The translations under genes and the position numbers were made by a program. A stretch of 64,000 bases of DNA from Corallococcus carmarthensis (GTDB taxonomy: Bacteria > Myxococcota > Myxococcia > Myxococcales > Myxococcaceae). Location: positions 1 through 64,000 of the forward strand of contig NZ_RAWE01000023.1 of the NCBI RefSeq assembly GCF_003611695.1, read 5' to 3'. Positions 1 through 8,930 of this stretch are shown here, in pieces (the first letter of the stretch is position 1; the number at the start of each line of letters is the position of its first letter). The notes below the pieces were generated by a model, which was given only the letters and a program-made list of their open reading frames with translations, made no database searches and was not told where the DNA came from.

Positions 1-1
1 G

Positions 2-2548
2 TCCCCCGTCAGCCCTCCCGCGGTCACCGAGAAGCCGGCCGCGACCGCCCCCCAGGCCGCGCCGGTGGAGCCGAAGGTCGAAGCACAGAAGCCCGCCGTC
101 GTTGCGGATGGCTTCGACGCGAAGAAGCCCGTGACGGGCCCGGACCTCACCGGCGTGGGCGCGGCGGTGAAGGCCGCCGCCACGGCCGTGAAGCCCGCGG
201 GTCCCCCCGAGCTGCGCGTGGGGCTGGCCGCGACGGGCGCGGCCCCAGCGGAGCGCCAGACGGTATCCGGCGAGGACAAGGCGAAGCAGGCGGTGGACCT
301 GAAGACGGTGGGCGAGCGGCGCACGGAGACGGTGGATGCGCAGAAGGCCCTGCGGGAGAAGACCACGCAGGAGGCCGACAAGCTCTTCTCCATGGCGGAC
401 GGCAAGGAGAAGGTGCCCGAAGGCGCCAGCGTCAAGCGCCTGTCCGAATCCGAGGTGGAGCTCACGCGCGTCAACGGCCAGAAGGAAGTCGTGGAGCGCT
501 CCGTCGCGTCGAAGAAGGACGGCGCGGTGGTGATGGACACGGCCTCCTACGAGGACGGCACCAACAAGCGCGACCGGCTGGAGCTGAAGGACGACGGCAG
601 CTCGCTGGTGGAGCGCGCGGAGTGGAAGGGCGACAAGAACGAGACCGCGGACCTCAAGTCCTTCGGTGACATCTCCACGGCGAAGGACAAGGGCCTCACG
701 TACACGCGCAACGCGGTCCACATGGAGCCGAACAAGGACGGCGACCGGTTGATCACCGACGCGTACTCGCAGGCGGACGGCGGCGCGCAGACGAGCCGCA
801 CGGCCTACTACCAGCAGAAGGGTGGAGGCTCCATCGACAACAAGCTCAAGGGCCCGTTCGACTTCGACAAGCCCGTGGACCGCGCGGACACGTACACCTA
901 TGCGATTCCGCCTCGGGGTGAGGACGGCTCACAGGGCGACGTGCAGTACAACCGCACGCAGGACTTCTCCCAGGAGAACGTGAAGGCGACGTCCTACGTG
1001 GACCGCACGCTGGACGGCCACACGCAGCTCGCGGGCGAAGGGCCGCACACGATGGAGGGCCTGCACAAGGTCCGCGACGCGTACGGCAAGGACGGCGGCG
1101 AGAACTGGGACGCGGACAAGACGGGCGACGGCCGCCCGCCGAAGCGCTGGACGGTGGACCTGCAGAAGGGCGCGGACCGGCTGGACTCGCAGACCTTCAT
1201 CGAGGGCTTCCCGGACGCGACCATCAAGACGGAGCGGACGCGCGAGGGCAGCACCGTGAAGGAGAAGTACGAGGGCAAGACCTTCGAGAAGGCGGACTCC
1301 TCCAAGCGCGTGCCCGTCAACGGCGAGTCCTCCACCACGTACGGCCAGGACGGCTCCATCGAGAGGATGGACTCCAAGAGCCGCGAGCCGGACGGCGCCG
1401 ACCTGGAGCAGCACTACAACAGCAGCCGCAAGGCCACCGACCAGGGCCTGGAGCTCCAGGAGTCGCTGGAGACGAAGCGCACGAAGGACAACAAGACGGA
1501 GAGCGCGCTCAAGGAGGACACGTCGCTGCTCTCCAATGAGGGCGCGCAGCTGGTGAGCTCGCGCACGACGGTGACGGACGCGGACGGCCGCAAGGGCCTC
1601 CACGAAGTCGGCAAGGACGGCGAGCGGATGCAGCTGTCCGGCAAGGACGGCGCCGACATGCGCGACGTCACCAACGCGGAGGCCTTCAAGGACGATGAGT
1701 TCGGCAAGGTGCTGCTGGAGCAGGCGGCCATCTCCACCGCGAGCACGGTGAACCAGTACGCCAACAGCGGCGGCGCGCAGGCGCTGAAGATCCCCCAGGG
1801 CCTGAGCCAGGACGCGGGCCGGCTGCCGGCGAAGGCGACGGAGGTGTTGGGCAGGGACACCCTCTCCAAGGGCCTGAACGCGGCGCAGGGTGGCGCGAGC
1901 GCGCTGGGCGGCGTGGCGGGCGTGGTGGCGGGCGGCATGTCGCTGGCGCGGGGCATCCGCGAGAACAACATGCCGGACATCGTGAAGGGCGTGACGGACA
2001 CGGCCAACGGCGCGGTGAACATGTACACGGGCGGCAAGGCGTTCACGGAGGCCATCAAGGGCTTCAAGAACGCGGGCGCGCTCACCACCACCTCCAACAC
2101 GGCCAACGCGGCCAAGAGCATGCCCTGGGCGAAGACGCTGGCGGACCCGAAGGTGGGCGCCGCCATCACCAGCACGGTGCTGGACTCGGTGAAGGGCATG
2201 GGCGGCATCGGCAAGGTGGCCGGCGTGACGGCGAGCGCCGGGGCCAAGGCGCTCTCCGCGCTCAAGGCGGCGGGCGGCGCGGCCAACGTGCTGGGCGCGG
2301 TGGGCGGCGCGGCGGGCGGCGTGATGGACATCGTCAACGGCGCGAAGGTGAACGACGGCGCGCAGATCGCCAAGGGCGCCATCGGCATCGCGGGCAGCCT
2401 GGGCGGCGCGGTGGCGGTGGGCGCGATTGGCGGCCCCCTGGGCATGGCGGTGGGCGCGGGCATCGGCCTGCTGACCTTCGGCTTCGGGAAGCTGATGGAC
2501 CTCATCAGCGACAAGCCGCACAAGATCTCCGAGCTGCAGATCGACTGA
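2..2548 (+). CDS. large Ala/Gly-rich protein of unknown function, 5' end outside window
   Basis: The reading frame is open from base 2 without a stop, so the gene very likely starts upstream of the window; a GTG at 65 is the first in-frame start codon seen but has no convincing ribosome site. The N-terminal part is rich in Pro and Ala, the middle is highly charged with many Lys/Glu/Asp/Gly stretches and no Cys, and the last 220 or so residues are Gly/Ala-rich with long hydrophobic stretches such as GGVAGVVAGG and AVGAIGGPLGMAVGAGIG. Such a charged body with a glycine-zipper-like tail resembles secreted or membrane-inserting proteins, but no domain is recognised. The gene ends at a strong hairpin shared with the convergent RNA ligase gene. 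Certain as a coding region, unknown in function. Confidence 0.85.
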   Translation, partial: SPVSPPAVTEKPAATAPQAAPVEPKVEAQKPAVVADGFDAKKPVTGPDLTGVGAAVKAAATAVKPAGPPELRVGLAATGAAPAERQTVSGEDKAKQAVDLKTVGERRTETVDAQKALREKTTQEADKLFSMADGKEKVPEGASVKRLSESEVELTRVNGQKEVVERSVASKKDGAVVMDTASYEDGTNKRDRLELKDDGSSLVERAEWKGDKNETADLKSFGDISTAKDKGLTYTRNAVHMEPNKDGDRLITDAYSQADGGAQTSRTAYYQQKGGGSIDNKLKGPFDFDKPVDRADTYTYAIPPRGEDGSQGDVQYNRTQDFSQENVKATSYVDRTLDGHTQLAGEGPHTMEGLHKVRDAYGKDGGENWDADKTGDGRPPKRWTVDLQKGADRLDSQTFIEGFPDATIKTERTREGSTVKEKYEGKTFEKADSSKRVPVNGESSTTYGQDGSIERMDSKSREPDGADLEQHYNSSRKATDQGLELQESLETKRTKDNKTESALKEDTSLLSNEGAQLVSSRTTVTDADGRKGLHEVGKDGERMQLSGKDGADMRDVTNAEAFKDDEFGKVLLEQAAISTASTVNQYANSGGAQALKIPQGLSQDAGRLPAKATEVLGRDTLSKGLNAAQGGASALGGVAGVVAGGMSLARGIRENNMPDIVKGVTDTANGAVNMYTGGKAFTEAIKGFKNAGALTTTSNTANAAKSMPWAKTLADPKVGAAITSTVLDSVKGMGGIGKVAGVTASAGAKALSALKAAGGAANVLGAVGGAAGGVMDIVNGAKVNDGAQIAKGAIGIAGSLGGAVAVGAIGGPLGMAVGAGIGLLTFGFGKLMDLISDKPHKISELQID

Positions 2549-2565
2549 AGACGCGGCTCGGATGG

Positions 2566-2595
2566 AGGCGGCGGTGGACGGAGCCACCGCCGCCT
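2566..2595. terminator. bidirectional terminator hairpin
   Basis: A perfect 12-bp inverted repeat (arms 2566-2577 and 2584-2595, 6-nt loop) lies between two converging genes. The stem is almost pure G/C and is followed by only a short TTCT, as usual for GC-rich genomes. Confidence 0.75.
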
Positions 2596-2603
2596 TCTGA
2601 CTT

Positions 2604-3380
2604 TCAACGCTTCACGCGCAGGGTGCGCTCGTAGTCCTCGTAGCGCACCTTCGCGATGGTGCGCCGGTCGCGGGTGCGGACCACGATGCCCTCCGGGTGC
2701 TCCCCTGCCCCGGCATCCAGCGCGCACCGGGTCGCGGGCGCGTGCGTGCGCAGCCAGGCGAACGCACCCTCCAGGTCCTTCGGGAGCGCCGCGCCGTCCT
2801 GTTCGAGGATGCGCGGCGTGGTCTCCAGCCCGTGTTCGCGGGTGAAGGCCAGGAGGGCGTCCTCGGTCACGAAGGGCTGGCCTCCGGACTCGCGCCAGCC
2901 GGAGAGCTGTTCCGCGGACCAGGTGAGGGGCGTCTCGTAGTCGGTGAGGCGCACCACGTCGAAGACGCGGTAGCCCACGCGCTTCTCACCCGTGTACTGC
3001 TTGCTGTGCGCGGTGACGTTGCCTCCGTACACCTCGCCGAAGACGGCGGTGATGCCGCCCGCGTCCAGCCGCTTCTCGCGCAGCGCGTCCGCCACCGGCC
3101 GCAGGTGCTCCACGATGCCCAGGGCCGGGTTCCCGATGAGGTCGCCGCTCGCGTAGAGGAACTCCTCGCGGCTGCCGAGCAGGTACGTGCCATCCGGCAG
3201 GAACACCATGCGCGCGTTGGTGCCGTCCACCTTCTCCGTGCCGACCACGGGCCCGTCGAACGCGATGGCGGGTTCGCCCAGCCGGCCCTTGTCGCCCAGC
3301 GAGTGGTACGTCGGGATGGACGGGTACTTCGTCAGCGAGTTGAGCGTGCGCAGGTTGGCGGTGCGGATGGAGAACGACAT
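2604..3380 (-). CDS. RNA ligase family protein (nucleotidyltransferase)
   Basis: A 258-residue protein with the order of motifs seen in ATP-dependent RNA ligases of the T4 Rnl2 / DRB0094 type: motif I EKVDGTN with the expected nucleotidylated Lys at residue 50, a motif III-like FGEVYGGN, motif IV EGIVVR and motif V IAKVRYEDYERT near the C-terminus. Such enzymes adenylylate themselves and seal RNA nicks. The open frame extends upstream to 3566, but the ATG at 3380 begins the conserved part and everything before it looks non-coding. There is no additional C-terminal domain, so this is a minimal ligase core. No toxin, kinase-phosphatase or RtcB partner lies next to it. The family call is firm; the substrate (RNA repair, tRNA or other) is unknown. 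Confidence 0.85.
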   Translation of the reverse strand: MSFSIRTANLRTLNSLTKYPSIPTYHSLGDKGRLGEPAIAFDGPVVGTEKVDGTNARMVFLPDGTYLLGSREEFLYASGDLIGNPALGIVEHLRPVADALREKRLDAGGITAVFGEVYGGNVTAHSKQYTGEKRVGYRVFDVVRLTDYETPLTWSAEQLSGWRESGGQPFVTEDALLAFTREHGLETTPRILEQDGAALPKDLEGAFAWLRTHAPATRCALDAGAGEHPEGIVVRTRDRRTIAKVRYEDYERTLRVKR

Positions 3381-3482
3381 GGCGCGGCCTCGGGGTGGGA
3401 GGGGCGAAGGTAGCAGAGGCCCCTGGGAGGCTCGCGGGACGCGACCGCTCGACGGAGCCTGACACGGGGTAGGTTCGGGCCC

Positions 3483-3761
3483 ATGGGAATGTACGGAGAG
3501 GTCCTGGGCATTGGCCCGTTCCGCCGCGAACTGGTGCCCTTCCTCCAGCAGCCGGAAGCGTGGCATCAGGGCACCCGCGAGCGGGCTGTCATCGTCGTCC
3601 CGGTGTTCTCCGCGCCGGAGGGCAGCTCCCGCAGCCGCGAGATGGCCGGGTTCCTGGGGGACGATGATGGGTTGCCAGAACGCATCACCGTCCTGAAGGA
3701 CGCGGGGTTCCAGTTCTACTTCCGGATGGAACCCTCGCGCCTGACGCTCACTTCACCGTGA
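3483..3761 (+). CDS. small protein of unknown function
   Basis: A 92-residue frame beginning MGMYGEVLGIGPF and ending LKDAGFQFYF plus a short tail. Both ends match my memory of a small bacterial family of unknown function that starts MG-YG-V-GIGPF and ends LRDAGF-FYF, but family members are usually longer in the middle, so this may be a shortened copy. It is divergent from the RNA ligase gene and its last 14 bases overlap the end of the convergent mannanase gene. No clear Shine-Dalgarno sequence precedes the ATG. Moderately sure that it is translated. Confidence 0.6.
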   Translation: MGMYGEVLGIGPFRRELVPFLQQPEAWHQGTRERAVIVVPVFSAPEGSSRSREMAGFLGDDDGLPERITVLKDAGFQFYFRMEPSRLTLTSP

Positions 3762-4878
3762 CGACGCGCGTGTCTGTGTTCTGCACGCTCTTCCAGTCCG
3801 TCACGGTGAGGCTCGCGCGGTAGGTGCCCTTCGCCGTGTAGCGGTGCGTCTGGAGCGCGGTGGGCCGCCCCCTCCCCGTCACCTTCGCGGCGCCGTCCCC
3901 GAAGTCCAGGCTCCACGCATCGTTGCCCGTGCCCGTCGTGGACTGGAAGCCCGTGCTGCCGGAGAGGTCGAACGTCACCGTCAGCGGCGCCGTGCCCGTC
4001 GTGGTCGAAGGCTGGAGCCAGGCCGCCGCCGTCGCGTGCGTGTAGCCATTGGCGCCCAGCGCCTGGAAGCCGTCCACGCTGGAAGCCGAGGAGTCCAGCC
4101 ACCACGGGCAGGTGCCGGTGGTGTGGAAGTACGACGCGACCTTGATTTCAGGATGGCGCTTGAACGTGTCCAGCGCGTCGCGGAACCACTGGCCCTTGCG
4201 CCCGGCCACGCTCGCGTCCTCCACCGAGCCCCACTCCGGCAACATCACCGGCTTGCCCTTCGCGTTGGCCCACGTGAGCACTGGCGCCACCGCCTCCTCC
4301 AGCGAGCGCCACGTGTCGCCCGCCGTGGGGTTGCAGCCGTTCCAGTTGTAGGCATCCGCGCCCACCCAGTCCACGTAGGTGCTGCCGGGCCAGAACGCGT
4401 CCGCCGCGCCCGACTGGAAGCTGTAGGGCACCAGCGTCATCGAGTAGCTCACGTTCGTCACGCCCTGCTGGCGGAACACCGTCACCAGGCGCCGGAACGC
4501 CGCCGCGAACTCCGCGGGCGTGCCGTGGGCCGTGCCCGCCATGTCCGGCTCATGGTTGAAGATGAGGAACAGCGGCTTGCCCGTGCCCTTGAGCGCCAGC
4601 GCGTGCGCCTGGAGCTGCGCGTCCTGGGCGCCGCTGGCGATGCTCGCCCATGACACGCCGCTGCCGTCCTGACGCTTCGCCGTGATGGACAGCAGCGGGA
4701 TGCGGCCGCGCTCCAGGTCCGCCAGCAGGAACTTGTTCGGCTGCGCTTCGTCCCACACCGCGTAGATGCGGTGGACGTCCATCTTCCGCTCCGCCAACAG
4801 CTCCAGCGCGTCCAGTGCCGCCGCGTGGTCCTCCGTGCCGCGCTTGCCCGCGAACGCACCGAAGAGGACGCCCGACAC
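3748..4878 (-). CDS. GH26-like endo-mannanase with C-terminal PKD domain, 5' end probably disrupted
   Basis: The protein opens with VLFGAF, typical of the first strand of GH26 barrels, has the acid/base signature FNHEPD (Glu110 from the GTG at 4878) and a nucleophile signature LPEWG (Glu215), and ends in a PKD-type beta-sandwich (about residues 290-376, DFGDG motif). It would hydrolyse beta-mannan or a related glycan outside the cell. Oddly, no signal peptide is present: the GTG at 4878 lies inside a stretch that still reads as protein upstream (SRLAEAESAVTFEP), and that frame then loses coding character while another frame gains it (see 4915-5132). The gene is therefore probably truncated or frameshifted at its 5' end, so the annotated start is only the first usable codon. 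Confidence 0.75.
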   Translation of the reverse strand: MSGVLFGAFAGKRGTEDHAAALDALELLAERKMDVHRIYAVWDEAQPNKFLLADLERGRIPLLSITAKRQDGSGVSWASIASGAQDAQLQAHALALKGTGKPLFLIFNHEPDMAGTAHGTPAEFAAAFRRLVTVFRQQGVTNVSYSMTLVPYSFQSGAADAFWPGSTYVDWVGADAYNWNGCNPTAGDTWRSLEEAVAPVLTWANAKGKPVMLPEWGSVEDASVAGRKGQWFRDALDTFKRHPEIKVASYFHTTGTCPWWLDSSASSVDGFQALGANGYTHATAAAWLQPSTTTGTAPLTVTFDLSGSTGFQSTTGTGNDAWSLDFGDGAAKVTGRGRPTALQTHRYTAKGTYRASLTVTDWKSVQNTDTRVVTVK

Positions 4879-4914
4879 GGGCTCGAACGTGACCGCCGAT
4901 TCTGCCTCCGCCAG

Positions 4915-5132
4915 CCGGGACTCCCGTGGACGGACTCCAGGTCCAGCCGTCGTATCCTGTCGTCGCCCAAGGCGACGTCGAACGGGATGACGGGCAGGCC
5001 CGCCTCGCGCGGCTCCGCTGGCATCGGCAGCCGGTCGTGCCAGTGCTCGAACGCGGAAACCGGGGACAGTCCTGGAGCCTCCGGAAGCAGGCGACCCCGT
5101 GACGTGCCGGTTGACGCGCGACCCCGGCGCCC
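4915..5132 (-). pseudogene. coding-like fragment upstream of the mannanase, other frame
   Basis: Between the mannanase frame and the thioredoxin-fusion gene, the minus strand has an open frame from a TAA at about 5133 down to about 4915 whose codons show the strong G/C third-position bias of real genes and whose translation looks natural (for example SAFEHWHDRLPMPAEP, then LPVIPFDVALGDD). It has no ATG or GTG at a sensible upstream position (an internal ATG at 5024) and is in a different frame from the mannanase. It may be the frameshifted N-terminal part of that gene or the relic of a separate one. Its family is not recognised. Confidence 0.4.
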
Positions 5133-5167
5133 CTCTTATCTCCCCTCCCCTTGAGCAGGAGTTCCCG

Positions 5168-7468
5168 TTGGCAGGCGTCCCGGTTGAATTGACCCCGGAG
5201 GATTACGAGTCGGTCACGCAGCGGCCCGGCATGTGTGTCGTGGATTTCTGGGCCCCGTGGTGCGAACCCTGCCACGCCTTCGCCCCCATCTTCACGGAGG
5301 CAGCCTCCCGGTTCCCGGACATCACCTTCGCCCGGCTCGACGCGGAGGCCCACGAGGCGGTGGCCGAGCCGCTGGGCATCGACGCCTATCCCACGCTCGT
5401 CGCGCTCAAGGACGGCCTGGAGGTCCACCGCGTCGCCGAGGCGCTGTCCGCCGAAGCGCTGGACCGGCTGCTCGGCGCGCTGCGGACCGTGGACGTCGCC
5501 GAGGAGAAGCGCCGCATCGCGAACCGAGAGCGGACCGAGGCGGGCCAGCCTCCCTCCGGCGTTCCCGAGGACGCCACCTGGGACGACGGCGACAAGGAGT
5601 GGTCCTTCGGACCGAAGGACGCCAAGGGCCGGCCGCACGGCACGTGGCGGTACTGGCGCGCGGACGGCACCCTCTGCAACGAATGCATCATGAAGCAGGG
5701 CGCGCCGCACGGCCCCTTCAAGCGCTTCCACGAGGACGGCGCGGTGTCCCAGGAGGGCGCCTTCGAACAGGGCCAGCTCCACGGCCCGCGAACCTGGACG
5801 GCCTCCGACCACTTCACCACCGAGCGCATGCACGAAGGCGGCGTGAACGAGCGCGTGCGCAAGACGGTGATGCACTACGAGCACGGCACCGTGCGGCAGG
5901 TGCTGCACTACGACGGCAAGGGCCAGCGCGTGGTGCCCTCCACCGGCGAGCCCTACCCCACCCGCCCCGCCCACCTGCCCGAGGACGCGGAGCTGCGCGA
6001 GGACCTGAACCAGTGGGCCAAGGTGACGCTCAACGCGGACGCCGAGCGCCACGGGCTCACCCGCTTCTGGGACCCGCAGGGCCAGCTCCTCTGGGAGGCC
6101 GAGTACGAGAACGGGCATCGCCACGGGCGCTACGGGTCGCGCGCGGAGAACACGTACGCGGACTTCCGCGTCCACTTCGAGGAGGGCCGGGCGGAGGGTG
6201 ACCTCGCGTGTGGCGAGTGGTCCCTGCTGGACGCGCAGCGGGCAGTGGTGCTCAAGCGCGACCTGGGCCGGGCGATGGATGAGCGGACGCTGGCGCGCTC
6301 GCCGGTGTTCTCCAACCTGCCCCGGAGCGCGGAGGGCTGGCGCGAGCTGGCGAAGGAGGCTCGCGCGGACCGGCGCTACCGCGAGGCCCTGCTGGCCACG
6401 GCGCGCGCGTGCGCCACGTCGCTGGATGTCCAGCCGTTGAAGGCGGGCCTGGAGGAGCTGACGCTGCCGCGCACGAAGGACTCGGCGAGCGAGGTCGCGA
6501 ACGACGTGGTGGGAGAAGCGGGCCAGGCGTGGGCCCCGATGGCGGACGCGCTCATGCGCGGCGGAGAGGCCGCCACACTGCTGCGGGCCTACGCCGTGCT
6601 GCTGGACCAGACGGAGCGGCCGCGCGCGGCGCTGGACTTCCTGCACGCGGCGATGCTGCTCGCGCCGGAGCGCAAGGCGTACCTGTTCACGCGCGGCCTC
6701 ATCCTGCTGAACCTGGGGGTGGCGGATCAGGTGCACAAGGACGCGGAAGGGCTCGCGGCGGTGGAGCCGGACACGGCCAGGTTCCTGGCCACGTACGCGC
6801 GGGCGTTGTTCCCCCGGTTCGACTTCTGGGCGGGCCAGGAGGCTCCGCGCTGCGCCTACGACGGTCTGCCGGAGAAGCCCGAGCAGTCCCTGGAGGCAAT
6901 CCAGCAACTGGTGCGCAAGTACGCCACGCGGCTCCAGGCGATGCGCGGCGCGCTGCTCCGGCGGTTCAAGCCCGGGGCCTCGGTGTCCTGGCTTCCTCTG
7001 GACCTGTCAGGCCTGCTGGGCGATGGGCCGGTGGAGCTGAAGCAGGACGACATGGAGTTGGAGGACGAGCAGGTGGAGATCGACGAGACGCTCGACCTGG
7101 AGATGGGGTTGGCGGACCTGACGCTGATGCTGCGCGGGGACTGGAGCGCGCTGTCCTGGCTGTTGTGGTCATGCGGCGAGACGACGTTCCGGATGCCCAC
7201 GCGCATCGCGCCGCCGGCGGATTACGGGCAGGCGGCGGGCCAGGCTTCACAGCGGCTGTGGCAGAGCCGGGACCGCAAGTTCCGGGGGAATGCCAGCACG
7301 ACGAAGCCCGGCCAGGGCTTCCTGTTCGAGGGCGTGGCGCTGGGCGACCTGCATCCGAACCTGGTGTCCATCGCGGAGCGGCAGTACGCGGAGACGCAAG
7401 CGATGTTCTATTGGCTCAATGACCCGGACCACGTCTCTCCGTGGCAGAGCAATCTGAGGGGGAGCTAG
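5168..7468 (+). CDS. thioredoxin domain - MORN/YwqK-like repeat - helical (TPR-like) fusion protein
   Basis: A 766-residue cytoplasmic-looking protein. Residues 1-110 form a thioredoxin fold with the active site WCEPC (Cys32, Cys35) and a cis-Pro YPT motif. Residues of about 145-330 contain repeated GTWRYWRADG, APHGPFKRFHEDG and GQLHGP units, the pattern of MORN/YwqK-type repeats. The remainder is alpha-helical with TPR-like Ala/Leu spacing (RAALDFLHAAMLLAPERKA). The TTG at 5168 is chosen because AGCAGGAG precedes it by 6 bases and the thioredoxin fold begins right after; longer in-frame starts would add Pro-rich sequence from the leader. The FHA gene starts 2 bases after the stop, so the two form one operon. 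The role is unknown; redox activity on a bound partner is an inference. Confidence 0.85.
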   Translation: MAGVPVELTPEDYESVTQRPGMCVVDFWAPWCEPCHAFAPIFTEAASRFPDITFARLDAEAHEAVAEPLGIDAYPTLVALKDGLEVHRVAEALSAEALDRLLGALRTVDVAEEKRRIANRERTEAGQPPSGVPEDATWDDGDKEWSFGPKDAKGRPHGTWRYWRADGTLCNECIMKQGAPHGPFKRFHEDGAVSQEGAFEQGQLHGPRTWTASDHFTTERMHEGGVNERVRKTVMHYEHGTVRQVLHYDGKGQRVVPSTGEPYPTRPAHLPEDAELREDLNQWAKVTLNADAERHGLTRFWDPQGQLLWEAEYENGHRHGRYGSRAENTYADFRVHFEEGRAEGDLACGEWSLLDAQRAVVLKRDLGRAMDERTLARSPVFSNLPRSAEGWRELAKEARADRRYREALLATARACATSLDVQPLKAGLEELTLPRTKDSASEVANDVVGEAGQAWAPMADALMRGGEAATLLRAYAVLLDQTERPRAALDFLHAAMLLAPERKAYLFTRGLILLNLGVADQVHKDAEGLAAVEPDTARFLATYARALFPRFDFWAGQEAPRCAYDGLPEKPEQSLEAIQQLVRKYATRLQAMRGALLRRFKPGASVSWLPLDLSGLLGDGPVELKQDDMELEDEQVEIDETLDLEMGLADLTLMLRGDWSALSWLLWSCGETTFRMPTRIAPPADYGQAAGQASQRLWQSRDRKFRGNASTTKPGQGFLFEGVALGDLHPNLVSIAERQYAETQAMFYWLNDPDHVSPWQSNLRGS

Positions 7469-7470
7469 TC

Positions 7471-8925
7471 ATGAATCGGATTCGTGAAACCATCGAGGTC
7501 GCGGAGCCCCTGTGGCGGGCGCTGGAGCAGATGAGCCACGACCTGGGTGTGGACCGGAATGCCCTGGTGGCCCAGGCGCTGTTCCTGCTCGCGAAGCAGA
7601 ACGGGTACGTGGCGCCGACCCCCGTGGCGCTCGGCACGGCGGTCCCGGCAGAGCCCGTGCGAGCACCGGCCATGGAGGTTCGGGCCCCAGTCGCGCGCCC
7701 CCCGGAGCCCGCGGTGCGCCCGGTGGAGGTTCCTGTCGCCGCCGCACCGGGGAAGGCGCCTGAGCCCGCGCTGACCGCGGCCGAACCCGCGAAGGCCACG
7801 ACGCCGGCGGAAGATGCCGCCTACGCGCGGTCCCGCATGCAAGAGGTCCTCGCGTCCGTGGATGCGGTCGTGCAGCCCCGCGATGTGCCGGTCGCGTCCG
7901 ATGACGACGAGGAGCCGGACGAAGAGGAAGCGTCAGGCGCCGACGATGGCTCGGACGAGGACGAAGCTTCCGGCGACGAAGCGGCCGATGCGTCTTCGGA
8001 CGAAGACGAAGCAGCGGATGACGCGGACGAAGCGTCCGATGACGAGGAGTCCGACGAAGCAGCCGACGAGGCCTCGGACGACGAGGAGTCCGACGAAGCC
8101 GCAGCCTCCGATGACGAGGAGTCCGATGAAGCAGCCGATGAGGCATCGGACGACGAGCAAGCAGCCGAAGCCGCCTCCGCGGACGAGGAGGACTCGAAGG
8201 CCGCCGAGGAGGAAGACGACGGCTCCGCGGCCGACATCGAAGCGGCCATCGGGTCCGAAGAACTCCCAGGCGCCGACGACGTCGACGACTCGGGACCCGA
8301 GGAGGCCAAGACGGGCGAGGAGGCCATTGGCTCCGACGAAGCAGACGAGCAGTCCGACACCTCCGATGAGCCCGATGCGCGAGCCGCCGCGTCCGACGCA
8401 CAGGACGAGGACGATGCGCGGGCCTCCGACTCCGGCGAAGCCGACGCCCAGGACTCGGGCTCCGACGAAGCCGAGGAGCCGGACCTGCCTTTCGTGGCAG
8501 CGCCGCCCATGAAGGCCCCTCCCCCGCGGAAGCAGGGCCGGGTGCTCCGCCCGTCCGCTCCCGAGGACGAAGCGCCCCCGGACTCCAACAAGGGCCGGAA
8601 GCCGGCCCCGGCGGCCAGGGCCCCCGCGCGCAAGGACCTCTTCGTGCGCCTGAGCCCGGACGGTCCCGCCACGCGGGTGGACGTGGAGCGCTTCACGCTG
8701 GGGCGTGGCCCGCAGTGCAGCCTCGTCGTGAAGTCCGGCAGGGTCTCCCGCGAGCACGCCATCGTCGTGCGCGAGGGCAACGACTACTTCATCGAGGACC
8801 TGGGCTCATCCAACGGGACCTGGATCAACCACCAGCGCATCAAGCGCCAGAAGATCGCGGACGGGGACACCTTCAACCTGGGGACCGAAGCCGTGTACTT
8901 CTCCATGGCGCCGAGCGACGACTGA
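7471..8925 (+). CDS. FHA-domain protein with long acidic linker
   Basis: A 484-residue protein in three parts. Residues 5-45 form a short helical module (VDRNALVAQALFLLA) that resembles a ribbon-helix-helix-like or dimerisation segment. Residues of about 130-365 are a low-complexity linker made of Asp, Glu, Ser and Ala with near-repeats of SDDEESDEAADEA. Residues 390-475 are an FHA domain with the canonical residues LGRGPQC, SREHA and SSNGTW, which binds phosphothreonine peptides. The ATG at 7471 is preceded by GAGGGGGAG. Coupling to the thioredoxin-MORN-TPR gene suggests a joint role, probably in Ser/Thr-kinase signalling, which is widespread in myxobacteria. FHA identification is certain; the partner is not known. 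Confidence 0.9.
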   Translation: MNRIRETIEVAEPLWRALEQMSHDLGVDRNALVAQALFLLAKQNGYVAPTPVALGTAVPAEPVRAPAMEVRAPVARPPEPAVRPVEVPVAAAPGKAPEPALTAAEPAKATTPAEDAAYARSRMQEVLASVDAVVQPRDVPVASDDDEEPDEEEASGADDGSDEDEASGDEAADASSDEDEAADDADEASDDEESDEAADEASDDEESDEAAASDDEESDEAADEASDDEQAAEAASADEEDSKAAEEEDDGSAADIEAAIGSEELPGADDVDDSGPEEAKTGEEAIGSDEADEQSDTSDEPDARAAASDAQDEDDARASDSGEADAQDSGSDEAEEPDLPFVAAPPMKAPPPRKQGRVLRPSAPEDEAPPDSNKGRKPAPAARAPARKDLFVRLSPDGPATRVDVERFTLGRGPQCSLVVKSGRVSREHAIVVREGNDYFIEDLGSSNGTWINHQRIKRQKIADGDTFNLGTEAVYFSMAPSDD

Positions 8926-8930
8926 CGCGC

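Noticed and set aside
929-2587. Long open frames antisense to the first gene
   Set aside because: High-GC shadow frames: His/Arg/Val/Ala-rich translations without domains, mirrored from a frame with strong G/C third-position bias.
4550-6907. 785-codon open frame antisense to the thioredoxin fusion gene
   Set aside because: Shadow of the plus-strand gene, which has an intact CEPC thioredoxin site; the antisense product is Arg/Val/Leu low-complexity sequence.
7981-8170. Tandem repeats considered as a CRISPR array
   Set aside because: Repeats are in-frame, spacer-less and code for an acidic linker.
7469-8401. Arg-rich antisense frame opposite the FHA linker
   Set aside because: Simply the complement of the Asp/Glu repeat region; extreme Arg/Pro content and no ribosome site.
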